Origin: Anderseniella sp963700885
GTDB taxonomy: Bacteria > Pseudomonadota > Alphaproteobacteria > Rhizobiales > Aestuariivirgaceae
DNA: 64,000 bases
Reading direction: 5' to 3'
NCBI GenBank assembly: GCA_963700885.1
Contig: CAVOZJ010000022.1
Span: 1 to 64,000, forward strand
Part shown: positions 17,687 to 26,840 of the stretch, one piece after another
Numbering within the stretch: the stretch's first letter is position 1
Layout of the letters: every line of letters starts with the position of its first letter
Notes under the pieces: generated by a model
The model's database searches: none
The model's input: only the letters and a program-made list of their open reading frames with translations
Told to the model about the DNA's origin: nothing
Translations under genes and position numbers: made by a program

Positions 17687-19313
17687 TAGAAGGTGCATCG
17701 GCCCCACGAATTTGATAATATTCCTTTAGAACAAAGAGTTATCAGTTTCGAAAGCGGGGTCCGATGCAAACACAGTGTATCTCTGATCAGTTTGAATTTG
17801 AAGCCTTTAATGGACGCCGTGTGGTTGCCGCTTTTGATGGCGGCGCAATCAGTTCCGATGCAGGTGCGTTGCTTCTTCGCCAAACTGACAAGGCGATTGA
17901 TCTGTTCTCACGGGTAGCGGCATGTTTTAGGGACCATCGCAACCGGCAGCGCACGGTTCATGGTCTTGAAAGCATGGTTGGCCAGCGCATTGCCGGGATC
18001 GCGCTTGGCTATGAAGACATCAATGACCATGACGAGTTGCGCCATGATCCTGTGCTGGGAGTTTTGTCCGGCCGGGTTGAGCCGAAACGTTCCGATTGTG
18101 CGGACCTTGCCGGCAAGTCGACGCTGAACCGGCTGGAGCATGCCCCTGAGGGCCTGCCCGGGCGCTATCACAGGATCGCCCATGACGAGGCTGCGATTGA
18201 ACACCTGTTCGTCGATCTGTTCGTGGAGGCGCATGGCAGGCCTCCAAAGCGGATTGTTCTTGATCTTGACGCCACCGATGACCGGCTGCACGGCCACCAG
18301 GAGGGGCGCTTCTTTCACGGCTATTATGATTGTTACTGCTACCTGCCGCTATACATCTTCTGCGGCCGCCAGTTGCTGGCGGCCAAACTGCGGCCAGCCA
18401 ATATAGATGGTGCAGCCGGTGCGAAACAGGAGGTAGAACGCATCATCACCCGGATCCGGCAGTACTGGCCGGATACCGGCTTCCTGCTTCGGGCCGATTC
18501 CGGCTTTGCCCGGGAAGAGCTGATGGTCTGGTGCGAGCAAAACAAGGTGGATTATCTGTTTGGTCTTGCCCGCAACAGCAGGCTTGTGCAGTCCATCGGG
18601 AGCCACATGGCTGAGGCAAGGGCAGAGCATCTGGAAACCGGCAAACCGGCGCGCCGGTTTGCAGACTTCATGTACTCGACCCTGAAAGGCTGGTCATGCC
18701 GCCGACGGGTCGTCGGCAAGGCGGAATGCCTGGCAAAGGGCGCCAATCCGAGGTTTGTGGTCACCTCCCTCAAGCCCGGACAGGCAGGCACACGCGAACT
18801 CTATGAGGACATCTACTGTGCCCGCGGCGAGATGGAGAACCGCATCAAGGAATGCCAGCTTGATCTTTATGCCGACCGCACCTCGACGCGAACCATGCGC
18901 GCAAACCAGTTGCGCCTGTGGTTCGCCTCGTTTGCCTATGTGCTGGTTGAAACACTCAGGCGCCTTGGTCTCAAACACACAAGACTTGAAAACGCCACCT
19001 GCGGCTCCATCCGCCTGAAGCTGCTCAAGCTCGGCGCAAGGGTCAAGCACTCCGTGCGCCGCATCACTGTCTCCATGACCTCACAATGTCCCTATCAGGA
19101 TGAGTTCGCACAGGCCCACGCCAGAATATGCGCTGCGGCGCCTCAAAGCCGCTGAACCTGAAACCCCTCCCGTCAACAACATGAGAAAATCCAGCCCAGA
19201 CAAAACGCCGAAGCCACGGCGCGCAACTCTATGCGCATCTGCCAAACCCCGGGCAAGACACAAATAATACACATCGATGAATTGATGAACCTATCCCTGG
19301 TGAGAAATGCGGG
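17671..19313 (+). mobile_element. IS1380-family insertion sequence, complete (element 2)
   Basis: A 1643-bp element with perfect 16-bp terminal inverted repeats, one intact transposase gene and CTAG on both sides. It lies between the LysR gene and trmFO, with its right end 15 bases before the trmFO start codon and in the same orientation as trmFO. Its ends share a C-C-x-G-x-ATT...TCACC pattern with element 1. Confidence 0.92.
17764..19155 (+). CDS. IS1380-family transposase (element 2)
   Basis: A 463-residue DDE transposase for the surrounding element. Catalytic residues by position in family motifs: D167/D169 in IVLDLDATDD, D245 in LLRADSGFA and E358 in YCARGEMEN. The N-terminus carries FDGGAISSDAGALLL and RIAGIALGYEDINDHDELRHD, as in many IS1380 members of alphaproteobacteria. 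The gene is intact. It is clearly distinct from the transposase at 6120-7460. Confidence 0.94.
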   Translation: MQTQCISDQFEFEAFNGRRVVAAFDGGAISSDAGALLLRQTDKAIDLFSRVAACFRDHRNRQRTVHGLESMVGQRIAGIALGYEDINDHDELRHDPVLGVLSGRVEPKRSDCADLAGKSTLNRLEHAPEGLPGRYHRIAHDEAAIEHLFVDLFVEAHGRPPKRIVLDLDATDDRLHGHQEGRFFHGYYDCYCYLPLYIFCGRQLLAAKLRPANIDGAAGAKQEVERIITRIRQYWPDTGFLLRADSGFAREELMVWCEQNKVDYLFGLARNSRLVQSIGSHMAEARAEHLETGKPARRFADFMYSTLKGWSCRRRVVGKAECLAKGANPRFVVTSLKPGQAGTRELYEDIYCARGEMENRIKECQLDLYADRTSTRTMRANQLRLWFASFAYVLVETLRRLGLKHTRLENATCGSIRLKLLKLGARVKHSVRRITVSMTSQCPYQDEFAQAHARICAAAPQSR

Positions 19314-19317
19314 CTAG
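19298..19317. repeat. Right end of second IS: inverted repeat plus CTAG duplication
   Basis: The right inverted repeat TGGTGAGAAATGCGGG lies at 19298-19313, followed by CTAG at 19314-19317. The trmFO ATG begins at 19329. Confidence 0.88.
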
Positions 19318-19328
19318 TCATAGCCGCC

Positions 19329-20750
19329 ATGACAACTACCGCAATTCACATCATTGGCGGCGGCATGGCCGGCTCGGAAGCCGCCTGGCAGGCGGCACAG
19401 GCCGGGGCGCAGGTTATCCTGCATGAAATGCGGCCGATCCGGGAAACCGACGCTCACCAGACAGACGGACTGGCCGAACTGGTCTGTTCCAATTCATTTC
19501 GCTCAGATGACGATGAACACAACGCTGTTGGCCTTCTGCATTGGGAAATGCGCCAGGCAGACTCACTCATCATGTCAATGGGTGACCGGCACAAGTTACC
19601 TGCCGGTGGTGCGCTTGCGGTAGACCGGAACGCATTTTCTGCCGATGTTACAGAAACCCTTGCCGCCCATCCCAACATCACGATTGAACGCGAAGAAGTT
19701 ACCGGGCTTCCGCCTGCGGATTGGGCGCAGGCAATCGTTGCTACCGGCCCCCTGACATCACCCGCACTGGCCGAAGACATCCGCCAGACCACCGGGGATG
19801 ACGGACTGGCATTTTTCGATGCGATTGCACCTATTGTCTATCGCGAAACAATCGACTTTGATCAGGCATGGTTTCAGTCACGATACGACAAGTCCGGCCC
19901 CGGCGGCACGGGCGCTGACTATATCAACTGCCCCCTGAACCGGCAGCAATACGAGACATTTGTCACAGCACTGGTCGAGGGCGACAAGGCTGACTTCAAG
20001 CAGTGGGAAGAAAACACCCCCTACTTCGACGGATGTCTGCCGATTGAGGTGATGGCCGAACGCGGGCCCGAAACTTTGCGCCACGGCCCGATGAAACCAA
20101 TGGGTTTAACCAACAGACACAAACCCGAAGAGAAACCCTATGCAGTGGTTCAACTGCGCCAGGACAATACACTGGGCACGCTTTACAACATGGTGGGTTT
20201 CCAGACCAAGCTGAAGCATGGCGAACAGGTCCGGATTTTTCGCGCTATCCCCGGGTTGCAAGAAGCCGAATTCGCCCGGCTTGGCGGTTTGCACCGCAAC
20301 ACATTCATCAACTCGCCCAGATTGCTTGATGCCTCACTGCAACTCAGGAGCCGCCCCGGGTTGCGTTTCGCAGGCCAGATCACCGGCGTGGAAGGATATG
20401 TCGAGAGCGCAGCCATGGGCCTCATGGCCGGACGCATGGCTGCAGCCGATCTGAACGGAACACCGTTGTCACCCCCACCCCCGACGACGGCGCACGGTTC
20501 GCTGATATCGCACATATCCGGTGGCCATCTCAGCGACGAAACCGGCAACATGACCAGCAAGGCACGATCATTTCAACCTATGAACGTGAATTTTGGTTTG
20601 TTCCCGGAAGTCGAGGTGCCACGTGATGAAAGCGGCAAGCGGCCACGCGGCAAAGCAAAAAAACCGGCACGTCAACTGGCCTACACCAGTCGCGCCAAGA
20701 GTGATTTTACCGCCTGGCTGTCGACCCACGGCAACTGCGCAGCAGCATAA
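19329..20750 (+). CDS. trmFO: Methylenetetrahydrofolate-tRNA-(uracil-5-)-methyltransferase
   Basis: Flavoenzyme that makes 5-methyluridine at position 54 of tRNA, using methylenetetrahydrofolate as carbon donor and FADH2 as reductant. At 473 residues it is full length. It begins with the FAD-binding motif HIIGGGMAGSEAAWQAA and has the family blocks LAELVCSNSFRSDD, YINCPLNRQQYETF, TLYNMVGFQTKLKHGEQ and FAGQITGVEGYVESAAMGL. The start ATG is only 15 bases from the end of element 2, and no good ribosome-binding site precedes it (GTCATAGCCGCC). The native upstream region has therefore been displaced by 1.6 kb. Confidence 0.97.
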   Translation: MTTTAIHIIGGGMAGSEAAWQAAQAGAQVILHEMRPIRETDAHQTDGLAELVCSNSFRSDDDEHNAVGLLHWEMRQADSLIMSMGDRHKLPAGGALAVDRNAFSADVTETLAAHPNITIEREEVTGLPPADWAQAIVATGPLTSPALAEDIRQTTGDDGLAFFDAIAPIVYRETIDFDQAWFQSRYDKSGPGGTGADYINCPLNRQQYETFVTALVEGDKADFKQWEENTPYFDGCLPIEVMAERGPETLRHGPMKPMGLTNRHKPEEKPYAVVQLRQDNTLGTLYNMVGFQTKLKHGEQVRIFRAIPGLQEAEFARLGGLHRNTFINSPRLLDASLQLRSRPGLRFAGQITGVEGYVESAAMGLMAGRMAAADLNGTPLSPPPPTTAHGSLISHISGGHLSDETGNMTSKARSFQPMNVNFGLFPEVEVPRDESGKRPRGKAKKPARQLAYTSRAKSDFTAWLSTHGNCAAA

Positions 20751-20765
20751 TGATCGTCGTCAGCC

Positions 20766-21623
20766 TCAAAAGGCTTCACTGCGAACTGCATTCAGCAACC
20801 GCAACTGACGCAACCATTGCGGCGACGTAACTACCTTCTTGGTCAATGTCGCCCTTGAGCGTTCCAGTTTCTTCAAATAGCTGGGCACAAGTGCTACTGG
20901 CAAATAGGCCTTGACGGCTGCATCAGGAACCAGGTGCCACTGCTTCCGAGCCTCTTCGAGACGTTTGCCGGCGTGCCTGCACAGTTGAAGAAGGACCAGT
21001 TCAAGCCCGGCTCCTCCCCTGCCCGACAATACATGTGCCTGTGTCAGATCATGTTTGGCCAGCATGTCAGCCGGCAACATGCATTGCCCGCGCGCACGGT
21101 GTATGGGCAGGGACCGCATCAAACCGGTCAATCCCATTGCAACCCCTGCCAGGCCCGACACCTCGGTGCATTCAAGACCGTCAACACCGGCCATGATCAG
21201 TGCGCTCATCTGCAACAGCGCCGATGATGTTTCTCCAAGGTATCCTTCAAGGGTGTTCAGGTCCGGCATTGGATCATCAAACAGGTCGAATCTGCGTGCT
21301 TCCAGCATGGCCTTGAAGGAGTGTCGTGGCAGGTCACCCGCTTCGATAGTCCGCGCCAGGGCCTGGGCAAGTGGTGAGTCCACGGTTTCGCCAAGATAAA
21401 TTGCATCAATGACGTCATTCCACCAGGCAAGTCTTATTTCTCCGGCTGCAGGGTCGCTGACCCGTTCTCGTATCTGCGCCAGTTCCGAATTGAATGCAAA
21501 CAGTCCAGCCATGAAACCGCGTGATTGTTCTGGCATGAGCAGCAGGCACAAATAGCGGTCACGATCAGACGCGCGCAGGTCATGAAGCAACTGCTCCATC
21601 AATTCAGCCGGAAATGTACTCAA
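20766..21623 (-). CDS. Squalene/phytoene synthase-family protein (NDUFAF6-like)
   Basis: A protein of about 285 residues with the trans-isoprenyl diphosphate synthase (head-to-head) fold. Family features include YLCLLLMPEQSRGFMAGLFAFNSELAQIRERV, RLAWWNDVID and the helix around LMRSLPIHRARGQCMLP. The Asp-rich substrate motifs are weak, as in the mitochondrial complex I assembly factor NDUFAF6. The frame is open from 21662, but the TTG at 21623 has GGAGG five bases upstream and overlaps the stop of the Mth938 gene (TTGA), so that start is preferred. It is last in the secD-secF-Mth938 run. A role in respiratory complex assembly is more likely than terpene synthesis, but this is inferred. Confidence 0.8.
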   Translation of the reverse strand: MSTFPAELMEQLLHDLRASDRDRYLCLLLMPEQSRGFMAGLFAFNSELAQIRERVSDPAAGEIRLAWWNDVIDAIYLGETVDSPLAQALARTIEAGDLPRHSFKAMLEARRFDLFDDPMPDLNTLEGYLGETSSALLQMSALIMAGVDGLECTEVSGLAGVAMGLTGLMRSLPIHRARGQCMLPADMLAKHDLTQAHVLSGRGGAGLELVLLQLCRHAGKRLEEARKQWHLVPDAAVKAYLPVALVPSYLKKLERSRATLTKKVVTSPQWLRQLRLLNAVRSEAF

Positions 21624-22012
21624 TTCTGCCTCCGGTGATGGTCGACTGCAATCAGCGCACACGCCACGTCACGACCTTCCTGCAACAGTATATTGTAGGT
21701 TCGCACCGCTGATCCGGTCGCCATCGGTTCAAGCCCGACACCGGCTTCCACGAAGGCTTTCCGAATGTCACTGGACGGAAATACCTGGGTATCCCCGGTT
21801 CCGAGCAAAACAAACTCTATGCCTTCGCGAGCATCCAGTATCCGGGAAAAATCTGCCAGTTGCAGCGCCTCCGGGCTGGCAGGTGACCATCCGTACACTC
21901 CACCGGGCAGACACATCAGCGAACCCTTGTGCGACAAGTCACGAAACCTGAACCCGCCATTGCCATAGGCGTCTATTGCTACACGCTCGGGCAAAAACGG
22001 CGCTACGCTCAT
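21620..22012 (-). CDS. Mth938-like domain protein (NDUFAF3 homologue)
   Basis: A 130-residue soluble protein of the Mth938/DUF498 family. The visible core is IDAYGNGGFRFRDLSHKGSLMCLPGGVYGW, then LLGTGDTQVFPSSDIRKAFVEAGVGLEPMATGSAVRTYNILLQEGRDVACALIAV, which is the usual end of this fold. The human homologue NDUFAF3 helps assemble respiratory complex I. Its start ATG overlaps the secF stop by four bases, and its stop overlaps the start of the squalene-synthase-like gene, so all three are translationally coupled. Confidence 0.88.
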   Translation of the reverse strand: MSVAPFLPERVAIDAYGNGGFRFRDLSHKGSLMCLPGGVYGWSPASPEALQLADFSRILDAREGIEFVLLGTGDTQVFPSSDIRKAFVEAGVGLEPMATGSAVRTYNILLQEGRDVACALIAVDHHRRQN

Positions 22013-22962
22013 CTAGGCTGCACAATTTCGGCCTGCTGACTGTCACCGGGACCTGGTGTCGGCGCGCGGTCAACATAGGCGCCGAGCAGTGACAGCAACG
22101 GGGAACCGATGAAGATAGAAGAGTAGGTACCGATAATTACACCCCAGATCATGGCAAACGTAAATCCCCGCAACACCTCACCGCCAAACACATAAAGCGA
22201 GATCAATGCCACAAGCGTGGAAATAGAGGTCATCAGGGTGCGCGGCAAAGTCTGGTTGAGCGACATGTCCACCATCTCGTCGAAATTCATCTTCTTGTAC
22301 TTGCGCAAATTCTCACGGAATCGGTCAAACACCACCACTGTATCGTTCAGTGAATAACCGACGATGGTCAAAAGGGCCGCGATAATGGTAAGGTCAAACT
22401 GCAGTTGCAGGATCGAAAACAGACCAATTGTCAGCGCCACATCGTGCACCAGCGTCGCGACGGTACCAATGGCAAACTGCCATTCAAACCGCAGCCAGAT
22501 GTAAATCATGATCGCGACGAACGCCAGCAGAATGGCCAGTATGCCATCGCGAGCCAGTTCGCCGGATACTTTTGGCCCCACGACATCGACGCGCAGATAC
22601 TCTACATCATCGCCAAGCGCCTCCTTGACAGTCGTGATTGCGTTTTGTTGCGCCTCCTCGCCACCTGGCTGGGTCTCTATGCGAATGGAAACATCTGATG
22701 GCTGGCCAAACTCCTGCAGTTCCGAATTGCCAAGTCCAAGACCGGCAATGGTCTTGCGCAGATCGTCTATGTTGGCAGGCCCGGTTGTATTGCGAATTTC
22801 AATCTGGGTGCCGCCCTTGAAGTCGATGCCGTATTTCAGGCCAACGGTAAAGAACAGAAGTGCAGACAACAAAACTGCCGCGATCGACACGTAAAACCCC
22901 GGCCGGGCAAATTTCATGAACGGAATGTTGGTGTTGTCAGGAATGAAGCGAAACGGCTTCAT
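22009..22962 (-). CDS. secF: Protein translocase subunit SecF
   Basis: Inner-membrane partner of SecD; together they use the proton motive force to pull proteins through SecYEG. At 317 residues it has six predicted membrane helices: one near residues 20-40 before the periplasmic domain (KYGIDFKGGTQIEI), then five after about residue 135, including GYSLNDTVVVFDRFRENL and the MTSISTLVALISLYVFGGEVLRGF segment, all SecF signatures. It lies 31 bases after secD and overlaps the next gene by four bases. Confidence 0.97.
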   Translation of the reverse strand: MKPFRFIPDNTNIPFMKFARPGFYVSIAAVLLSALLFFTVGLKYGIDFKGGTQIEIRNTTGPANIDDLRKTIAGLGLGNSELQEFGQPSDVSIRIETQPGGEEAQQNAITTVKEALGDDVEYLRVDVVGPKVSGELARDGILAILLAFVAIMIYIWLRFEWQFAIGTVATLVHDVALTIGLFSILQLQFDLTIIAALLTIVGYSLNDTVVVFDRFRENLRKYKKMNFDEMVDMSLNQTLPRTLMTSISTLVALISLYVFGGEVLRGFTFAMIWGVIIGTYSSIFIGSPLLSLLGAYVDRAPTPGPGDSQQAEIVQPR

Positions 22963-22993
22963 GATCTCAGCCTCCAGATGAACTTGCTAGCGG

Positions 22994-24601
22994 TCATAAC
23001 GGAACCGCCTTCGGCCGGCGTAACTTGATCCATGCCGATATTATGAGCTGTGTCACGGTATAAGCGGTGAAAACTGTCGCTACGATGCCAATACCAAGAG
23101 TAACTGCAAAGCCGCGAACCGGGCCGGAACCCATGGCAAACAGGATAACCGCGGCAATCAATGTGGTGATATTGGCATCCAGAATGGTGGCAAGCGCCAT
23201 TCGGAATCCGGTTTCAATGGCATTCAGTGGAGAGCGCCCATTGGCCACCTCCTCCCGGATTCTTTCAAACACCAGCACATTGGAGTCCACCGCCATCCCC
23301 ATGGTCAGCACAATGCCCGCGATACCGGGCAGGGTAAGTGTCGCTCCCAGAAATGACAGTGTCCCCAATATCATCACCAGGTTGGCCAGCAGCGCCAATA
23401 CGGCAAATATGCCAAACAAGCCATATGAGACAACCATGAAGATCAACACACCAACCAGACCGATGATGGATGCATAGAAACCCGCGCGAACCGAGTCTGA
23501 ACCGAGGCTCGGACCAACGGTGCGTTCTTCAACGATTGTCAGCTTGGCCGGCAGCGCCCCGGAACGCAGTACGATCGAAAGATCGTTGGCCTCCTGCGTG
23601 GAGAAATTACCCGAAATCTGGCCGGAACCGCCGCAGATTTGCTCGTTGATGCGCGGCGCCGAAATCACTTCATTGTCCAGAACAATTGCAAACGGGCGTC
23701 CGACATTGTTCTGGGTCAGGCGGCAGAAGCGCTGCGCACCCGTGGTATTGAAACGGAAGTTGACGACCGGTTCATTGGTACGCTGGTCAAAGCCGGTCTG
23801 GGCATCGTTGAGATCTTCGCCGTCAACAGTTGCCGAGCGTGACGTCTGCACCCAGTACAGCAACCCCGGCGTTTCCTTGTCCACCAGTTCCTCGCAGCCC
23901 AATGGCACAGCGTCGCCAGTTGCCTGAGGCTGATTGTCACAAAGCAAGCGGAATTGCAGTTGTGCAGTCTGCCCCAACAGCGCTTTCAGACGAGCCGGGT
24001 CCTGCAGTCCGGGCACCTGCACCAGTATGCGGTCAATACCCTGGCGTTGAATTGTTGGCTCTGTTGTGCCAAGAGCGTTAATCCGCCGTCCGATGATTTC
24101 CAGTGACTGTTGCACTGCGCGGCCGACACGCGACTGCATGCCGCCATCAGAAAATGACAGGGTGATATTTTGGCCATTGCTGGCAACATCAAACTCCTGC
24201 ACCTGCCCCCCCTGACCAAACAGCCCGGTATCAACCGGCTGTGACAGGCCTCGCAGTATGGTGAACGCCTGTTCGAACTTGGCCGCATCTGGGATGTTCA
24301 CACTTGCCCCGTCCGCTGTGCGTTTCAGATCTGCGTAACGGATTTTCGCATCGCGCAGCCTGAGGCGAATGTCACCGACAAGCTGCTTGGCGAGCACATC
24401 TTTCAGGGACGGCATGTCGACTTCCAGCAGTACATGGCTGCCGCCCTGCAGGTCGAGCCCGAGGGTTACCGGTTGGCTGGGCATGAACCCCGGCAATGCT
24501 TCGCGCATTTTCTCGCTGAACAAATTCGGCAACGCCATCAAACTGGCCAGCACTACAACGCCGACAATCAGGAAAGCCTTCAGTTTGGAAAAATGCAACA
24601 T
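22994..24601 (-). CDS. secD: Protein translocase subunit SecD
   Basis: Inner-membrane subunit of the SecDF export motor. At 535 residues it is the short alphaproteobacterial form. Membrane helix 1 is near residues 8-25, followed by GLDLQGGSHVLLEVD, the periplasmic P1 domain with INALGTTEPTIQRQG and RILVQVPGLQDP, and the C-terminal helices with PGIAGIVLTMGMAVDSNVLVFERIREE. The operon order yajC-secD-secF is conserved. Confidence 0.98.
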   Translation of the reverse strand: MLHFSKLKAFLIVGVVVLASLMALPNLFSEKMREALPGFMPSQPVTLGLDLQGGSHVLLEVDMPSLKDVLAKQLVGDIRLRLRDAKIRYADLKRTADGASVNIPDAAKFEQAFTILRGLSQPVDTGLFGQGGQVQEFDVASNGQNITLSFSDGGMQSRVGRAVQQSLEIIGRRINALGTTEPTIQRQGIDRILVQVPGLQDPARLKALLGQTAQLQFRLLCDNQPQATGDAVPLGCEELVDKETPGLLYWVQTSRSATVDGEDLNDAQTGFDQRTNEPVVNFRFNTTGAQRFCRLTQNNVGRPFAIVLDNEVISAPRINEQICGGSGQISGNFSTQEANDLSIVLRSGALPAKLTIVEERTVGPSLGSDSVRAGFYASIIGLVGVLIFMVVSYGLFGIFAVLALLANLVMILGTLSFLGATLTLPGIAGIVLTMGMAVDSNVLVFERIREEVANGRSPLNAIETGFRMALATILDANITTLIAAVILFAMGSGPVRGFAVTLGIGIVATVFTAYTVTQLIISAWIKLRRPKAVPL

Positions 24602-24702
24602 GGCAGCGTGATCAGTCCCGGGTACAAAAATGTCTTGTTCAATCGCAACGACCGGTCATCAGGCTCCGGCTCACCCACGATAAGTGTCAATCAATATCCA
24701 GG

Positions 24703-25032
24703 CTATTCGGTTTTCGCCGGTTCGCCCTTGACGCGCACTTCGGTGATCGCACTTTTGACCATGCGAAATTTGCCGCCCTCACCGGTATCCACGATGATTT
24801 CAGCTTCATCAACAACTTTGGTGACCTTGCCGACAATCCCGCCTGCACTCACAATAGTGTCCCCGCGCCGGACGTTTGCTATAAGTTCCTGATGGGCTTT
24901 CATCCGTTTTTGCTGCGGACGCAGTATAAGAAACCAGAAGATAGCCATGATCATCACGATCGGGGCAAGTAGTGAGAAAATATCAGCGCCTGGCGCGCCA
25001 CCGGCTTGTGCGTAAGCGGGTGAAATAAACAT
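24703..25032 (-). CDS. yajC: Sec translocase accessory protein YajC
   Basis: A small inner-membrane protein that associates with SecDF. The ATG at 25032 (MFISPAYAQAGG) has a clear AGGAG site ten bases upstream, so the longer open frame to 25125 is not used. The single membrane helix is at about residues 18-38 (FSLLAPIVMIMAIFWFLILRPQQKRMK), followed by the conserved RRGDTIVSAGGIVGKVTKV region. It is the first gene of the yajC-secDF run; its promoter should lie before 25125, facing the divergent DUF815 gene. Confidence 0.95.
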   Translation of the reverse strand: MFISPAYAQAGGAPGADIFSLLAPIVMIMAIFWFLILRPQQKRMKAHQELIANVRRGDTIVSAGGIVGKVTKVVDEAEIIVDTGEGGKFRMVKSAITEVRVKGEPAKTE

Positions 25033-25194
25033 GGGTAAATCTCCTGAAACCGAATCCGTAAATGGTATATAGCCCTGCATGAGCGCTTTGCAACAGCAAC
25101 GCAGTGTTACCCACCGGCCTTGCAACGCCTCGTTTCACGCCGTAAAGCCATCTCAGCTTGATTTTTGCCCAAACCAGAGCCTGTGAATACCTTT

Positions 25195-26064
25195 ATGTCA
25201 AATGATCAAATCGACGAAATCCTGTCTCGCCTCGATCGCATTGCACAGGCAATGGAACGAGCCGCTCCTGCTGTTCCACAGGCAACTGATTATGATGCTG
25301 CCGATGCGTTTGTCTGGCATGCAGGCACCAGTGCGCTTCAGCCAGTGCCGCGGGTGAACCGGGTGGAAATGGTGCTTTTGCACGGCATTGACCGGGTTCG
25401 CGACATTCTCGTCGACAACTCTGTACGTTTTGCGAGGGGATTATCCGCCAACAACGCCCTGCTCTGGGGCGCACGTGGCATGGGAAAGAGTTCGCTGGTA
25501 AAGGCCTCGCATGCTGCGATAACCGCCGAGCACGACCATAAACTCAAGCTCATTGAAATTCACCGGGAAGACATTGAGGGCCTGCCGGTCCTGATGGGCA
25601 AGCTGCGCGACCAGGCCGGCTACCGGTTCATAATATTCTGTGACGATTTATCCTTCGACAGTCAGGACACATCCTACAAATCCCTCAAGGCTGCCCTGGA
25701 TGGGGGAATCGAAGGTCGTCCCGATAATGTATTGTTGTACGCGACATCCAACCGGCGCCATCTTCTCCCACGTGACATGATCGAAAACGAACGATCCACG
25801 GCCATCAACCCGTCCGAAGCCGTCCAGGAAAAGGTTTCCCTTTCGGACCGGTTCGGCTTGTGGCTCGGGTTTCATTCCTGCTCCCAGGACGAGTATCTCG
25901 AAATGATCAGGGGCTATGTAAACTATTTCGGGCTGGACATAGACGAGGAGCAACTGCGCGCCGAAGCAATTGAGTGGCAAACCACACGTGGCAGCCGTTC
26001 CGGCCGCGTTGCCTGGCAGTATGTCCAGGACCTCGCGGGACGCCTGGGGAAAGCGCTGCCATAA
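25195..26064 (+). CDS. DUF815 family AAA+ ATPase
   Basis: A 289-residue ATP-binding protein of unknown function, common next to yajC in alphaproteobacteria. Walker A is WGARGMGKSSLV, Walker B FIIFCDDLSFD, and a sensor-like stretch VLLYATSNRRHLLPRDMIEN follows, as in other DUF815 proteins. The frame extends up to a TTG at 25165, but ATG 25195 (MSNDQIDEILSRLDRIAQAME, a short coiled start) is preferred. It is divergent from yajC and ends in a strong terminator. Confidence 0.88.
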   Translation: MSNDQIDEILSRLDRIAQAMERAAPAVPQATDYDAADAFVWHAGTSALQPVPRVNRVEMVLLHGIDRVRDILVDNSVRFARGLSANNALLWGARGMGKSSLVKASHAAITAEHDHKLKLIEIHREDIEGLPVLMGKLRDQAGYRFIIFCDDLSFDSQDTSYKSLKAALDGGIEGRPDNVLLYATSNRRHLLPRDMIENERSTAINPSEAVQEKVSLSDRFGLWLGFHSCSQDEYLEMIRGYVNYFGLDIDEEQLRAEAIEWQTTRGSRSGRVAWQYVQDLAGRLGKALP

Positions 26065-26068
26065 CAAG

Positions 26069-26095
26069 CAACCCGGATCTCGCTGATCCGGGTTG
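26069..26095 (+). terminator. Rho-independent terminator after DUF815 gene
   Basis: A perfect 11-bp stem CAACCCGGATC / GATCCGGGTTG with a five-base loop lies four bases after the stop codon, followed by a T-rich ATCTCACTTTT. It may also stop the convergent GST gene. Confidence 0.82.
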
Positions 26096-26177
26096 ATCTC
26101 ACTTTTGGTGCAAAACTGAACCGCTCCGACAGTGATTGAGCAGCTACATAGGTTAGTTACGGTGAACCCGTGTGGCT

Positions 26178-26840
26178 CTACCCCAGCAACCTTTCATTTG
26201 CGTTCCATTGTTCAGGCGAGTGACCAACCGGTACCATGCCCCATTCCTTGAACGCGCTGCGTTCCTTGATCTGCTCCATCCAGCGATCCAGGTTCGGTGT
26301 TTTTGCATGCTTCACGTCAAACGCCAGATAGCGCCAGTAAAACACGCCAAGCGCAATGTCGGCATAATTGAAATGACGCCCCGTGAGCCATGGTTTGCGG
26401 CCAATGGCGCGATTTGCGATCTTGAACAGATCCCCTGCTTTCTTCTCGGCAGCCTTTACCGCCGCCGGATTTTTCTGTTCAGGTTTGGCCCGCACACTAT
26501 CGAAAAGGATGGTGAACATCGGCGGGTTCAGCGTGGTTGTTGTCCAGTCGGTCCACTGGTCGGCCAGCGCCCACGGCTTCTGGCCGCGTGGACGGATATT
26601 GTCCTTGCCATACTTGCGCGCCAGGTAGCGCAGCATGGCATTGGATTCAAACAGGGTGACGGTGCCGTCTTTCATGACCGGCACCAGTCCGTTCGGATTC
26701 ATCTTAAGGAATGCCTTGTCATCCAGGCCGCCAAACTGACCACCCGCTGCATAACGTTCAAACGGCTGGCCCGTTTCGCCCAGCGCCCAGAGAACTTTTT
26801 GCACGTTGATGGAAGACCGTCTTCCCCATACTTCAATCAT
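26178..26840 (-). CDS. Glutathione S-transferase family protein
   Basis: A 220-residue cytoplasmic GST. The thioredoxin-like domain begins IEVWGRRSSINVQKVLWALGE, with Ser10/Ser11 as candidate catalytic residues; NPNGLVPVMKDG and LFESNAMLRYLARKYG form the glutathione site. The C-terminal helical domain has GRHFNYADIALGVFYWRYLAF. This differs from the YfcG-like GST at 10931. It is transcribed alone toward the DUF815 terminator. The substrate is unknown. Confidence 0.88.
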   Translation of the reverse strand: MIEVWGRRSSINVQKVLWALGETGQPFERYAAGGQFGGLDDKAFLKMNPNGLVPVMKDGTVTLFESNAMLRYLARKYGKDNIRPRGQKPWALADQWTDWTTTTLNPPMFTILFDSVRAKPEQKNPAAVKAAEKKAGDLFKIANRAIGRKPWLTGRHFNYADIALGVFYWRYLAFDVKHAKTPNLDRWMEQIKERSAFKEWGMVPVGHSPEQWNANERLLG

